64,000 nucleotides of DNA from Wurfbainia villosa. Taxonomy: Eukaryota; Streptophyta; Magnoliopsida; Zingiberales; Zingiberaceae. Location: positions 106,936,479 to 107,000,478 of the forward strand of contig CM045997.1 of the NCBI GenBank assembly GCA_025175895.1. The letters are read 5' to 3'. Both the position numbers and the translations under genes were made by a program. Shown here piece after piece: positions 47,650 to 58,920 of this stretch. The notes beneath the pieces are model-generated. The model saw only the letters and a list, made by a program, of their open reading frames with translations. It had not been told where the DNA came from and ran no database searches. Numbering within the stretch: position 1 is the stretch's first letter; each line of letters begins with the position of its first letter.

Positions 47650-48260
47650 CACCTTTTACTGTTTTATTCCACCACCATCATTAATTCATTATTCTCATTC
47701 ATTCCTAAATTTTTCATGTATTCTTTTACCCACCTTCATAGTTTGATTCCTTGCTATAGTCTCCATCGTCTGTGGTTTATCTTACTCAGTCTTCATTGTT
47801 GTTTTTTTCTCATATTCTGTTTGATAGCCTCCATAGCTTAATTTCCTTTTTGCCCGGCTTTCATTGTGGATTTTTTTTTATCAACATTCATAACTAGATT
47901 CCTTTTACTGGTCTTTATAGCTTGAGTTTTTCCTTTTGCTTGGATTCCATTTACAACTGTTATAAGTGGTTATTTCCCCTTTGCTTGACCTTCATTGCCA
48001 TTATATTTTTTTTACCAACCTTTATGGCTAGATTTTTCTCTTTTAGTCAGCTTTTATTGTTGTTTTTTTTTCTTTTATCATCCTTTATATCTGGATTTTT
48101 TTTTTCCTTTTGCTCCACTTTATTGCAGATTTTTTCTTTCACTAGTCTTTGTAGCTGAAATTTTTTCCTTTTTGCTCGACATTCATTGTCTTTTTTTCTT
48201 TCTTTTACCAACCTTCATATCTAGATCCTTTTAATAATTTTCATAACTGGATTTTTTTAA
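47650..48260. repeat. Pyrimidine-rich degenerate tandem array
   Basis: Units of roughly 60-75 bp share ACC(A/T)(A/T)CC(T/A)TTAT(A/G)GCT(A/G)GATTT-like blocks, then CTTTTG(C/T)T and C(C/T)TTCATTGTTG followed by long T-runs. At least eight degenerate copies can be followed. Open frames here are biased-composition artefacts. Confidence 0.6.
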
Positions 48261-49238
48261 AAAAAAAAAATTACTCGGACCTTCATTTTTCCCTTTTTTC
48301 CCTGTCTATCTCTCACTTATTTTTCTGTGAATTTTGACTTATAAAATGTTACATGCAACACAGTCAAAAGAGGTCGAAAAACTTAGATCTCTTATTGGTA
48401 ATCTTAACAACATTTAGGTACTCGTTTTTTGGTTGAAAGACTTGGATCTCTTGAGATGCATGTAATCACTCTGCTAGTGTGGACGATGATGGCGGTGACT
48501 TCGTGAGACTACTGAGACCACATCACGACTATACAAACTCTCAAGACACACGAAAACAGTGACAACTTCTCAAGCCTCTTGAGATGCATGCATCCACTCC
48601 GCAACTACTCCTGAAACCCTCCTTAGACTGCCCGAACCAACCTCCAGATCTTCCTTTTATTCAGAACAGGTGTTCCACTTGTGTTCTCTCCTTTCCTTGT
48701 CTTCTCCTCTTTCAATGTTTGCTCTGTCACGCCTCTGGCACCAACACTCAACATGGGTGGCTCTTTTCCAGCCGGTCGAGGGTAGTAATCATGGCTTGGC
48801 CTTAGATTTCGAATCTTAGTTTGGATTACTTGAGATTCTAGACATTTCAAATACTGCAACTAGAATTGCTATTGCAATGTCTCAATGACTCAAGAAATAG
48901 GGAGCCAATATACATTTTGCTTCAACACTCCTTCCTTATTATGGACTTGATCTCCAGTTCTTGGATTGTTCAGCACTTTCATTATTCTATGCTTTTGAGT
49001 CGGAATACTTCTCTGCATTATACGTTTTACCGATTCTGGATTTTATCCACAGAATTTTTTTTTTTCTGTACTCTTTTATAGACTTGAAAATTTTGGTTCC
49101 TTCCTAGCAGATTCCTTTCACTCACTGACAATTGCTGCATCTGCTTGTATAATGCACGTTAGATTAAAATATTTTTATTTTCTCCGACATAAACACTCTT
49201 TTTTTTTTTTTTAAAGAAGCTTTGAAGTCTTTCTGCAG
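48261..49238. other. Last kilobase of the intron
   Basis: No element recognised. A T-run at 49199-49212 and TTTCTGCAG at 49230-49238 form the polypyrimidine and 3' splice-site context of exon 2. Confidence 0.45.
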
Positions 49239-50765
49239 GTGGGTGGTGGATATGCACAAAGGGGTGGTGGTAGAAGAGGTCGTTTTTCTTTCCAAGGTGG
49301 CAGAGGCAAAGGCAGAGGCAGAGGCAGAGGCAGAGGCAACTTCAGTCCCAACCCATCCAAGCATGATGTTGGTGAACCTTCCTATAATGGCATAGGGCGA
49401 GGACAAGGAACAAAGAGTAAAAGGGGCAGTAGTCTAAATCACCTGTCCATTGCCGGCCAATCGCCAAATCCTGCAATAGTATCAATGACAGGAACATTGT
49501 CGGTTATGGACAGGAATCCCACCCCTGCAGTTACTGCATCACTACAAAGTTTAGTGCCAAGGCTGCCTCTCCTTCCAATTGCTTGGTGTGATATTTGCAG
49601 GGTGGACTGTAATAGATTAGAAGTTCTGGAGCAGCACAAAAATGGAAAACGACACAAGAAAACTGTGCAAAAACTCCAAGAGATACAAGCTCAGCAGAAG
49701 CTGATGGCTGATCAACATTCTAATTACATAGGCAAATCTGAATTAGCATTCCCAGGTGCGGAAGGGACCAATCTTCTGTCTCTGGCCGAAACAAACGTAT
49801 TTTCTCATCTAGGCGGAGAGAAAATAGTTTCATCTGGCCAAATTGGTGAAGCTGCAAATGCAATTGCTGTATCTGGAAATACCAATTTTACACTTGAAAC
49901 TGCCCCAACTAGTGGGACAAACTTGAAGCCTACTTCATCTCTGACTGTTGTTTCATCTGAAGTTGCTGAAACAAACAGATGTCCTGCTGCATCAGAGAGC
50001 CTAATGCCTGCCACTGCAGGAATTGGTCTGAAGGTGGAATCTGAAGTGCCATGTCAGTCTGTTGCAACACAATCCGAATCTTCAAAGGAAGAGAAAGCAG
50101 AAAAAGAGGCACTGACATCAACGATGCCAGATTCGATTGATGTTCGTGCAGTAGAGGGATGTGGAAGGATGGCAAGGATGAATAATAATGACAGAAGGCG
50201 TGGTACGAAGAAAAGAGCAATGAATTATCGGCAGGATGGAAGGCGGTTGAAGAGACATGAGGCCGCGGGAGCTAGAAATCAAGAGCGCCAAAAACATCAA
50301 CCTAGGGTTTGCACTGTATGCAATGTTAGATGCGATACACTAGCTGTATTTGAGTGCCATTTGTCTGGTAAGAAACATATTTCCAAGATCAAGCGATCTC
50401 AAGGTCATAATACAGTTTTTGGGCCCATAATTGTGGATGTTCCCCCCAGCCAATCAACAACTTGTCAGCCTCAAGGTCCTGAACCACAGTTCTATGGTCT
50501 TTCTCGTATTGATGTATTCCAAGCGGCGGCCACGGCCGCGGCGGCCGTAGCAGAAGGGACACAAACAGAAGTTGTTGCTTTGGATTCTCAATCACAACCT
50601 GAAACTGTTGCTGCAGGTTATCAATCTCAACAGCCGCAAATACAACCCGAAGGCAACATTCCCTCCTCGAAGTTACAGGAGGAATCTACAAATATGCATA
50701 TCGAAGAGCTACCTGATGTTCCGAAGATCGAATCCGATGAACCTTGTCCGTTGCCAGTAGTATAA
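49239..50765 (+). CDS. Exon 2 of U1-type C2H2 zinc-finger protein gene
   Basis: This exon encodes 508 residues to TAA 50763-50765. It opens directly after the AG at 49237-49238 with a GTG (valine) codon, so it needs exon 1 for its start codon. Residues 1-34 form an RG-rich region (GRGKGRGRGRGRGNF) of the kind that binds RNA. Two zinc fingers with identical spacing, C-x2-C-x12-H-x5-H, lie at exon residues 117-139 (CDICRVDCNRLEVLEQH) and 358-380 (CTVCNVRCDTLAVFECH); this is the U1/matrin (zf-met) type that binds double-stranded or structured RNA. Between them is a low-complexity S/T/E-rich linker of about 220 residues with a basic stretch (DRRRGTKKRA) just before finger two, possibly a nuclear localisation signal. 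An alanine run (AAATAAAAVAEG) and a Q/P/E-rich tail follow. I infer a nuclear RNA-binding protein; I cannot name an orthologue. Confidence 0.88.
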   Translation: MGGGYAQRGGGRRGRFSFQGGRGKGRGRGRGRGNFSPNPSKHDVGEPSYNGIGRGQGTKSKRGSSLNHLSIAGQSPNPAIVSMTGTLSVMDRNPTPAVTASLQSLVPRLPLLPIAWCDICRVDCNRLEVLEQHKNGKRHKKTVQKLQEIQAQQKLMADQHSNYIGKSELAFPGAEGTNLLSLAETNVFSHLGGEKIVSSGQIGEAANAIAVSGNTNFTLETAPTSGTNLKPTSSLTVVSSEVAETNRCPAASESLMPATAGIGLKVESEVPCQSVATQSESSKEEKAEKEALTSTMPDSIDVRAVEGCGRMARMNNNDRRRGTKKRAMNYRQDGRRLKRHEAAGARNQERQKHQPRVCTVCNVRCDTLAVFECHLSGKKHISKIKRSQGHNTVFGPIIVDVPPSQSTTCQPQGPEPQFYGLSRIDVFQAAATAAAAVAEGTQTEVVALDSQSQPETVAAGYQSQQPQIQPEGNIPSSKLQEESTNMHIEELPDVPKIESDEPCPLPVV

Positions 50766-51882
50766 GAATCTGACAGTTCAAAGGTGCTGGACTGGTGACT
50801 TCTTGTTCGTGCCGACTTTGTCGAAGCCAATGCACACATCATATATACTTTTGGTAAGCTCCAGTCTGGTCATTTATCTCTGGATCTTTTGTTGCTTAGG
50901 GCAGGTCATTTGGCCAACTGACTTATCTCAGGTAATTCTATTTCGACATATGATCTGGTCCCTTGTCGACTGTCTTGTTCTTAACATTTGATTTTCTCAG
51001 TTATGTTGAATTGAATTTTTTTAAAAATTTTATCTATTTATTTCAAAAAAAAAAAAAAATCAAATACTAGTTCACAATTGAATGCTAGTTCAGAATTAGC
51101 CATGATAAATATGTTTTTAGTTAGATTTGATTTAGTATAAATTTTATTCTATTTTGATCGATTGCATGATAAAAGAAACGAATAAATCTGATATTTATTT
51201 CGGCTTCTTTTTTAGTCGAATGCTAAACATTTCTGTAATGATTTTTTTTTTGTTCTTTATTATTATGATTAGAACATACTTTTTTTGTTCTTCATTAGGT
51301 ATTTTTAAATTTTACTTTTAGAACTATAATTTTTCTGACGAGTTGAACTGTTACAATGTTTTAAGCTCAATTTATTTTACTATTTATAAATATACATTTA
51401 TTTATTGTTTTTGTTTATGCATTCAATCAAATCAATGTCTGAATTGAAATTTCATTCTAATTCATTGGATTAACTGCGAATGAAATTTATCTGGACAAAA
51501 AAAAAGGAGGATTGATATCTAAATACTTAAGAGTTTAAATAAATTAAAAAGAATGTACTTGAATAGATTCATATACTATAACTCAAATCCAACTAAAGTA
51601 TATAATATATTTTAGTAAAATTATATTTCTTCTAGAGGTTTAAATCAAAAGGTAAAAAAAAATTATCTGTAAAATTATGGCATGATAATTTTATAAATAG
51701 AAAACAATTTTCTTTTAAAAAAACATGTGTTTTTTTTTTAAAAAGGAGTATAGTAAAATATAATAGAGCTTTGTCTGTCTAACCATTGTTAAGAAAGTAA
51801 TGTAGTATCTATGTGACATTTTACAAAATCGATAAAACTCACACATGAATGCAAATAAATAGCAATTGCCCTACGGGGCACT
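50766..51882. other. 3' flank of the zinc-finger gene
   Basis: This includes the probable 3' UTR; an AATAAA lies at about 51180-51186 but whether it is used is unknown. The remainder is AT-rich with nothing recognised. Confidence 0.4.
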
Positions 51883-52382
51883 CTGGGCATGTTGAATGGA
51901 TCGGTTCGAATCGGAATTAATTTATTAAATTTGGAATTGGGATTGATTAAGATGAACTGATTTTGGAATTAAATTGGAACTGTTTCGATTCTGATTCGGT
52001 TCGGTTCTAATCGATTTCGAAATCGATTCGGAATCAATTTTGGTTTCAATTTGGATATGGTTCTAATTGTTAATTTAAGGGTGGAAACTCTTAGTATGTT
52101 AATATGTCTATAAGATTATTTTGAGATAGAAAAAAGAATAGGATTATTGGCGCGATAGATGAATTTGGAAGTTTAAGTTCAAGGAAGATGGTCTGGAATC
52201 GTTTCGAAATTGATTCGGAATCCATCCAGATTGAATTAGTTTTAAAGTTAAAATTTTAGAATCGAAATCGATTCGAAATCGATTTTGAATAGATTTCAAC
52301 ATTGACGAATTCAAAATCGGTTAGAATCGAATCGGAATCGAAATCGAGAAACCGATAAACATGTCTGGAGCACTCCGTGATG
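51883..52382. mobile_element. Candidate MITE-like element rich in AATCGATTCGG
   Basis: The left end GGGGCACTCTGGGCATGT and right end ACATGTCTGGAGCACTCC are imperfect inverted copies, with all differences transitions. The interior is a dense run of AATCG/CGATT/TTCGG words that makes long imperfect palindromes. No clear target-site duplication was found, so the call is tentative. Confidence 0.35.
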
Positions 52383-52965
52383 GTTAAGAGTGGAAGAGTG
52401 GTCTCATATTATCATAGTTTGATTTTTTTTCGTAGCCATTGTTCTTTGAGAATTCTATGTTAAATTATCCATAGATCGAGTGTGAGTCTCTATTGATGGA
52501 CTTAGATTGAACCGTGGAGATTATCCATTGATCTCATTATATTGATATCCTGATTTATTGAGTGTGCAACAATCGAAGAGCAGAATTGTCACTCTCAGAA
52601 TTAGTTGAGCCACGTGATCCGGACATCTTAGTTATCAAAAAAATAATAAAAAAATAGCAATCATATTTTTTTTTTCATTCTCTCTCCTTGGCGAAAGCTG
52701 CCTATGATCGCAATGTCCATTACCCTTCGTCTCATCTCCATCGCCACCCTCTTCTTTTCGGAGTAAAAAAGTAATTTTGCTTTGAATGTTTCTCTAAATC
52801 AATTTCGTAATATTTGAAGAGCGATAAATCACGATGATAAACAAATATTAATCATAAATAATATGCATCATAAGATAATCAATTTTTATCTACGGAATTA
52901 ATTCTATCATTTAAATATCAACTCGATTACGCTCGCAGGGACACCGCCTTCTTCTCCTTCATCAC

Positions 52966-53188
52966 TAAAAAGTTGGGAATCTGTCCAACTAGTAGCCCCT
53001 TGCCACCTGTCCCAGGGCTGCGGCGAGAGGGAGGTAAATCGCGGGGGGGACTATATCCCTTGACACGGTGGCAAGGCAGTGGGGGGGTCATCTGAGCCCA
53101 GGGGGGATTTTAGACCCCCTCCGGAATCGACTCCACTCCGTATCCAAAGCAACCACACTACCTTACCACCGCGCCATCCCCGTGGGGA
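52966..53188 (-). mobile_element. SINE of the GATTTACCTCC family (copy 6), with TSD
   Basis: It is flanked by CTTCTTCTCCTTCATCAC (52948-52965) and CTTCTTCTCCCTCATCAC (53189-53206). On the - strand the tRNA-like head is the best preserved in the window: GATGGCGCGGTGGTAAGG (box A) and GGAGTCGATTCCGG (box B). The core is CGCGATTTACCTCC and the 3' hairpin is AGTTGG, 8-base loop, CCAACT (52971-52990), then T residues. Confidence 0.85.
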
Positions 53189-53206
53189 CTTCTTCTCCCT
53201 CATCAC

Positions 53207-53816
53207 CGATGAGGAATGATATGGATCGGTAAAAATAACATTTTTACTTCACATGGTCAAATATAAAAGTTGCATGTAGTGAATCTCATACAATCGAATT
53301 TACTTGAATCAGAATCATCCATTCTTTACTTGATAGCTGAGCTTAAGAAGAAAACATGATTAGTCACAGGATTAATTTAGTTGATAAGTATATTAAAATT
53401 TATTTATAATAAATAGAGATCAATTTTTGAAGAAGTTATGATCTAGACTATCGATGATTCTTCTCGTTTATATTTATCAATTGAGGTATTGATTTATCCT
53501 CCTCCCTATGATAGGAACATCGATAGGGAATTATTAATATGATGATTTCACGAGAAAGTATAATTTTTTCGACAAGAAGCTAAGAAAGTTCATGCAAAAT
53601 ATTTTTTTTATAATACAGTAAAATATAAAACCGTTTGCTAATAATAATAATAATAAAGAAATAGCTTAAAAGTATAAATCTTAGGTTTTAAATATAAAAG
53701 GTTATAAAATAATAAAATAAATACAAATGGAAACCGTGAAATGATTCTTGGTACTCCTCTTCCGTCTCTATTTATAGCCCATAATAGTCTTAGCTTGGTC
53801 TCCCATAATACAGTTC
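53207..53816. other. AT-rich sequence, nothing recognised
   Basis: No coding frame or repeat end was seen. Confidence 0.4.
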
Positions 53817-53834
53817 ATTGACAATGATAAGATT

Positions 53835-54044
53835 GCCCCCGCGAGAAGGAGCTAGTGGCTAGCACATACAGAAAGTTGTACAAATGGACAACGAGTCAAT
53901 CCCTCGCAAATGCGAGTTTCGTCCCTCCATGCGCTAGTTACTAGTCTCAAGGGCCAAAGGTCCACCGTGATTTACCTCCCTTACGATAGCCCGGGGGCGG
54001 GCTAGTAGGGGCCGCTAGGTTGGCGGTTCTAACCTTTTGCACAA
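53835..54044 (+). mobile_element. SINE of the GATTTACCTCC family (copy 7), with TSD
   Basis: It is flanked by ATTGACAATGATAAGATT (53817-53834) and ATTGACAATGATAAAATT (54045-54062). The core is CCGTGATTTACCTCCC and the 3' hairpin is AGGTTGG, loop CGGTT, CTAACCT (54017-54035, one G-T pair), then TTTTGCAC. Confidence 0.85.
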
Positions 54045-54269
54045 ATTGACAATGATAAAATTATCCTCATTGACGGACAATTGATTAGAACAGTACAAAA
54101 ACTATTACAATGAATAGGAGTTGAATCTTAATGTAGAGTCTAAAATCTTCACTCAGGCTCAAAAGCCCTTCGCTACTCTGACCAATGACTCATGGTGTGA
54201 TCGTTGACTAAAGCAGCACAAATGCTGCTACAGATTGACAGAGGTTGATTCTTGACATGGAGTCTAAAA

Positions 54270-54332
54270 TATTCTGGCTAGAAGCTCTTTGTTATTTTGG
54301 CATGTCAAGGGGCATAGCCCTCCGTGATTTAC
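54270..54332 (+). mobile_element. SINE of the GATTTACCTCC family (copy 8), left part, cut by solo LTR F
   Basis: CCTCCGTGATTTAC ends exactly at 54332, where LTR F begins. The family sequence resumes after LTR F at 62950-63012 (CATCATCACCGAAAG, GACGAT, hairpin GACGA-ATGTAT-TCGTC, T-run, GCA). The true left end of this copy is unclear. Confidence 0.6.
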
Positions 54333-54578
54333 TGTTTGAACCGATTTGACGCGCTAGAGGGGGAGAATAATGATTTCTTGATTTCATATTTGATCGTGTT
54401 CGTGATTGCTTGTCTACAAAATGATTAGCACAATGAAATATAAATACAAATAGAAAATAAAACACAAGACAAGCCCACACAAGCACAATACCAATTTAAT
54501 GTTGTTCGGAACCCTAGTTCCTAATCCACGATCGAGCTCTAGAGTGAATTATAGTGATGCACATCACCACTAACAAAT

Positions 54579-56213
54579 TGTTAGTGTCAGCCCTTAGTGT
54601 CAATCATGAGATGATTGATTAGGGATCATGTGTATCATATTTCATTAATAAAAGGCAAAGATTATTTATTATATTTACTTTATGCATGTGCTAGCTAAAA
54701 TAAATATAATAATATCCTTAAATAGTATGTTCTAATCTACAGTATATCAATTGGTAGAATTGATTATGAGAAGCTGTAGAGAACACTATTCTTAATATTC
54801 CTAGTCAAGTATTAATATACAAGGGCAATATTAATACATGAAGACTAGCATATAGGTCAATGGATGACTTAATCTCACAAGTCATAGATATGTGATATCA
54901 CATTGACACAATGATATATATATTGGAGAATATATATACTGAATTGATCCGCCATGAGAAAGTATCATGGATCGTTATATGAGTGTCATATACTTTCTCA
55001 TATGACTATTGGTATGAATAGTCCTTAGACCTGAAGTCACTACGGTTCCCTACATAAGGAGTTATGTACTTTGGTATCGTCTAACGTCACACCGTAACAG
55101 GGTGACTATAACGGCGATCACTGGGTATGTAATGAATTATGTGAAGGGATGTGAGTGAGTAGATGAGATCTATCCCTCCTATATGACAGGAGTGATATCT
55201 TTAGCCTCTCGATAGAGTAGGACCACGAAATGCATGGTCATGCTCAAATGAGTCAATATGAGATATTGAGCTCATTTATTTGAATGTGTCTACTTGGGGA
55301 TCAAGAAACATAAAGATCGATAAGGGAATGACACGGTCTATGCCTCATTGATCGATCTAAGATATCAGAGATAGAAAGACACCGTCATACATGATAATAG
55401 TCACGGAAAAGTTGTCGGATCTCGACGATCTTGTAACTTGGGTAGCAATGATGTATTGCTAGATGTCGCTCATTGCTTATGTACCTAAAAGGGTTTTAGA
55501 TACATTGCCAACGTTACAAAAGCTTATAGGGTCACACACAAATGACATTCTATTTTGGAGATGATTTCTTTTAGTTGGACTAAAAGGACAATTAAGCATA
55601 TGACCAAGATTTGAGTTAGACTCAAACTGGTTAAACTTGAGTTAAACTCAAGTTAAACCTTGAAAGATAATTCATCATCATGCATGATTAATTTGATTAA
55701 TCATGCATGGAATACCAAGAGCTTTGATATTCATGATGAGAATTCACGAAGGAGAATACCAAGGGTCTTGGTATTAAGAGATGTCTTAATGGGGATATAA
55801 TAGCATTAATGGCTTGTGCATAAGTTGGGTATTGTGCTCAACGTGGATCACAATTTTGGGTGATTTTGGTGTTTGGACGTGCAAGCCAAAAAGGGCCAAG
55901 AGAGAAAGAGTTCTCTCATCTCCTCCTTCCTCTCCTTCTTCTTCCAAAGAGGTCTTGGCGTTTTGCTAGGGTTGCTAGCACAACGTGACTCCAAAGCTAG
56001 TGTGGGTGTTTGGAAAAGCAGGATTGCGAATGGCACACACCGAAGGTATATATTCCTCCTCTAGATAAGATCTAGACTAGATTAGAGAACCGATTTATAT
56101 AGTTTTGCATGGATCTCTGGTGGGATCCGGTTTAAATTATTGTTTCCGCTGCGATTGTGCGAAGTATTCGCCCGCAATATTGTGAACATCAGATCTGGAC
56201 CGGTTTCCCAATA
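54579..56213 (+). mobile_element. Solo Angela-type LTR (B) inside solo LTR F
   Basis: It begins TGTTAGTGTCAG and follows the A-element 3' LTR (5382-7177) over most of its length. The right end is placed at 56213 because the pentamers CAAAT (54574-54578) and CAAAC (56214-56218) then flank it and LTR F resumes; the terminal CA would have mutated to TA. No gag or pol adjoins it. Open frames inside (55848-56064, 56082-56336) are not supported as genes. Confidence 0.8.
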
Positions 56214-56489
56214 CAAACTTCTCCTTCTCGAAAATAATCCGGAGATGGAGAAACCTCTTTCAATGAATTTACAAAAGCAAAATACAACCAAAATAAAATA
56301 CAAAGCAAATAGAAGAAAATAACACTTTACAAACAAAGAAATCTTCGTTTGATCTTGTTGGTTTCTTTGAGATGCTTGGAAGGTCTAGAATACAACAACT
56401 CCCCTTCAAAGTCCTCAAGAAACCGCTAGAAGAAATCCTCCACGAAGCCTCCTCTTTATAACCTGCTCGAGCTGGATTTCTGCCTAGCA

Positions 56490-56880
56490 GTCAACTGCTA
56501 AAGGTCCCAGTTGACTACTCATCTATCCGTTGTCTCACAATAGATTAATTCACGTTGGATTCTATCCAACGTATACTTGAGCATTTGACTGTCATCATCT
56601 TCAGTGGATTGCCAAGCCAATAGTCGACTATGAGATATTGTATGCTCGTGTCCACTACCACTAGTCGACTGCCCATCATTGGCAGTCAACTACCGTGGAC
56701 TAGTCGACTGGTGATGTCTACCAATCGATTGTCATAACACTTAGTCGGCAGTTAAGTCTCAGTCGACTACACGACCAATCGACTGAGTCATAACCCCAAT
56801 CGGCTGTTCGAGTCAACTAGGCCTTTCCAAGTGTTGAACACTCGACCAATCGACTGATCAATACTACAAGTCGACTGGTA
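56490..56880 (-). promoter_or_regulatory. CAGTCGACTG-type palindromes in solo LTR F
   Basis: About five exact AGTCGACT cores and several one-base variants lie upstream (on the - strand) of the TATA-like site near 56452-56460, the same arrangement as in C, D and E. Confidence 0.5.
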
Positions 56881-56915
56881 AAATCTCAAACATGATGTTT
56901 AACTCAAGTATATTC

Positions 56916-58208
56916 TGTTAGAACAATCAACCCAAGCATGATCTTGGTTTTGATGTGTGTGTTAAAGAGTTTAAGTTAGGATGTTATACTTTTGATGTGT
57001 GTGTTCAAGTTGTGCAGGACTTGATGAATCACACATGAATTGCTTGATGAATCATTGATAAGTTTATCATCTCATGGCCGGGGTCCTTGAGTTGGTGAAG
57101 GATGACACGGGGAGAAGCTGTGAGCTTGATGCATCCGAGGGACCACCGAACGAAGAGCAATGGAGTTGAGCCAAAGGAAGCAGACTTCAGGGCGAGACGC
57201 GAAGGATGACACGGGAGAGGTCGTTAGCTTAGTGCATCCGAGGGACGCAGGACGAAGGAAGATAGCTTCAATAGGAGACTCCGTGGGAGATGAGAGATAA
57301 GCGATTGTAATCCGGGTCGGGTAGCTCAATTTAGGTGAACTTGGCCAAATGGCTAAGATCAAGTGTCGGATGCTCAAACATCTATGTTTGAGATTTTATC
57401 CGACGGTCGGATGCTCAAACATTTTGTTGTTTGAGGTTTTACCCGATAATAGTCGACTGGTCCAAGTTGATTGTTAGTTGACTGGTGTTCGGCTAGGGTT
57501 TGTGGCCAATAGTCGACTGCCAAGGATTGACAGTTGACTGTCATGGAGGACAGTCGACTATTATAAGTGGACATGGGCACAAAATCTCTCGTAACCAACT
57601 GAGCAGTCTAACTAATAATGGATCAGTCAACTACTCAGCGTACCATTGGGGTGTGACAACCACGATTCAGGCTTGGTCAAAAGCCATTAGAAGTCGATTG
57701 ACCACCGCGGCAGTCGACTGCTAGCATACAGGAGTCGACTGTTGCATGTCCAACGGGAAGAAAGACCTTCTCTCTATAAAAGGAGGCCATGAGAGCCTTG
57801 GAGAGATTAATGTTTTAACTCCAAATCATGTCTTAAGCCTTCCCAAGTTCTTCCAAGTGTTTTACTCATTTCTTCTCTAATTCTACTCATATTATCTTGT
57901 GAGAAGAGGAGTGTGGTGCAAGAAGATTTTCTCCACCTTGAGTTGATCTGAAGGAGAGTTTTAGTGGAAAGGTTGAGGGAGTTATCTGTCTAATGAATTA
58001 TCGTGGATTAGCGGCAAGAGGGTCGTAAACCACATTAAAAGACTTGTGTTCTTGCATTGCTTCTTTACCTTTGTTTTAGCTTTAATTGTCTTTATTATTA
58101 TTATTACGCTGCGCTAACGAGTATTGTAGACAATCAAGCACGAGCGAATTTCGTCTGCAACGATTAGGCTATTCATCCCCCCTTCTAGTCGGGCCATCGA
58201 TCCTAACA
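56916..58208 (+). repeat. 5' LTR of element E
   Basis: It begins TGTTAGAACAATC and ends ATCCTAACA. CAGTCGACTG-type sites cluster at about 57455-57745, just upstream of CTATAAAAGG at 57774-57783. Compared with D it lacks the AAGTCCAAG array. It contains two related segments with GGATGACACGG(G/-)GAGA and GCATCCGAGGGAC near 57100 and 57205. Confidence 0.9.
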
Positions 58209-58210
58209 AG

Positions 58211-58222
58211 TGGTATCAGAGC
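58211..58222 (+). other. Primer-binding site of element E
   Basis: TGGTATCAGAGC, an exact match to the copia initiator tRNA-Met site, two bases after the LTR. Confidence 0.9.
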
Positions 58223-58301
58223 AAGGAGCTTGTCATCGGACTCACCGCCGCGATAAGCAAGACAAATGGCCTGCATGAGCATCCGCCCACCGAAGTTCTA
58301 A

Positions 58302-58919
58302 GGAGATTTTTCATGGTGGAAGAAAAGGATAGAGGTATTTTTCGAAACTGATTTCGATATCATGATTATAATGGAAAGTGATTTCAAGATACCTAGGAAT
58401 GAAGAAGGCAAACCAATAGAAAAATCAAGATGAACCAAGAAACAAAAAGAGGAGCACCTAGCAAATTCAAAGGTCAAGCATCATCTCTTCAACGTGCTTC
58501 CTCAACAAGAGATAAACCGAATAGGAGAATGCTCAAGTGCCAAGGAGATGTGGGAGAAGCTAATTGAGCTTCATGATGGCACATTCGAAGCCAAACTAGC
58601 AAGACGAGACATTCTCCGATCGCAACTCAACAATATCAAGTTAGACAAAGGAGAAAAGGTATTGTCTTTGCATTCTAGATTTAAAGAAATTATTAATGGT
58701 TTGTCAAATATAGGGGAGAATCTATCGAATCGGGACATGATAATGAAGTCTATTGATGCATTTCCCCGAACTTCAAAATGGAGCTCGATGGTTGATTCTT
58801 TTTATGTCTCAAAGAATCTAGAGGTTAGTACTTTAGAAGAATTTTTCTCAACTATGGAATTTCACGAAACTCGCCTTGAAGGAATAATTGAAGAACAAGC
58901 AATCAATCAAGGGGAGTAG
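58302..58919 (+). pseudogene. Gag capsid part of element E
   Basis: The readable frame starts with FSWWKKRIEVFFETD near 58311, has a TGA near 58432 where relatives have tryptophan, and is then open from 58494 to 58919. WEKLIELHDGTFEAKLARRDIL, SLHSRFKEIINGL and SIDAFPRTSKWSSMVDSFYVSK correspond closely to the capsid domain of element C (WEKLIELNEESNETKKAKRDLL, MHGRFKEVVNGL, QAFPRTTLWASMVDAYKIS). A proper ATG start was not found. Of the two gag-only elements this one has a Gag nearer to that of C. Confidence 0.82.
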
Positions 58920-58920
58920 C

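Larger units (their letters stand above)
32813..49238 (+). other. 16.4 kb intron of the zinc-finger gene
   Basis: It begins GTATGG and ends TTTCTGCAG, both phase 0. It is composed mainly of transposon remains annotated below: a tandem duplication, one RTE 3' end, three Au SINEs, a Ty3/gypsy RT remnant, two antisense RTE LINEs and a pyrimidine-rich array. Extra small exons inside cannot be excluded without transcripts. Confidence 0.65.

Noticed and set aside
47650..48260. Several hydrophobic open frames (71-79 residues) resembling membrane proteins
   Set aside because: They result from T-rich tandem sequence, which encodes F and L runs in any frame.
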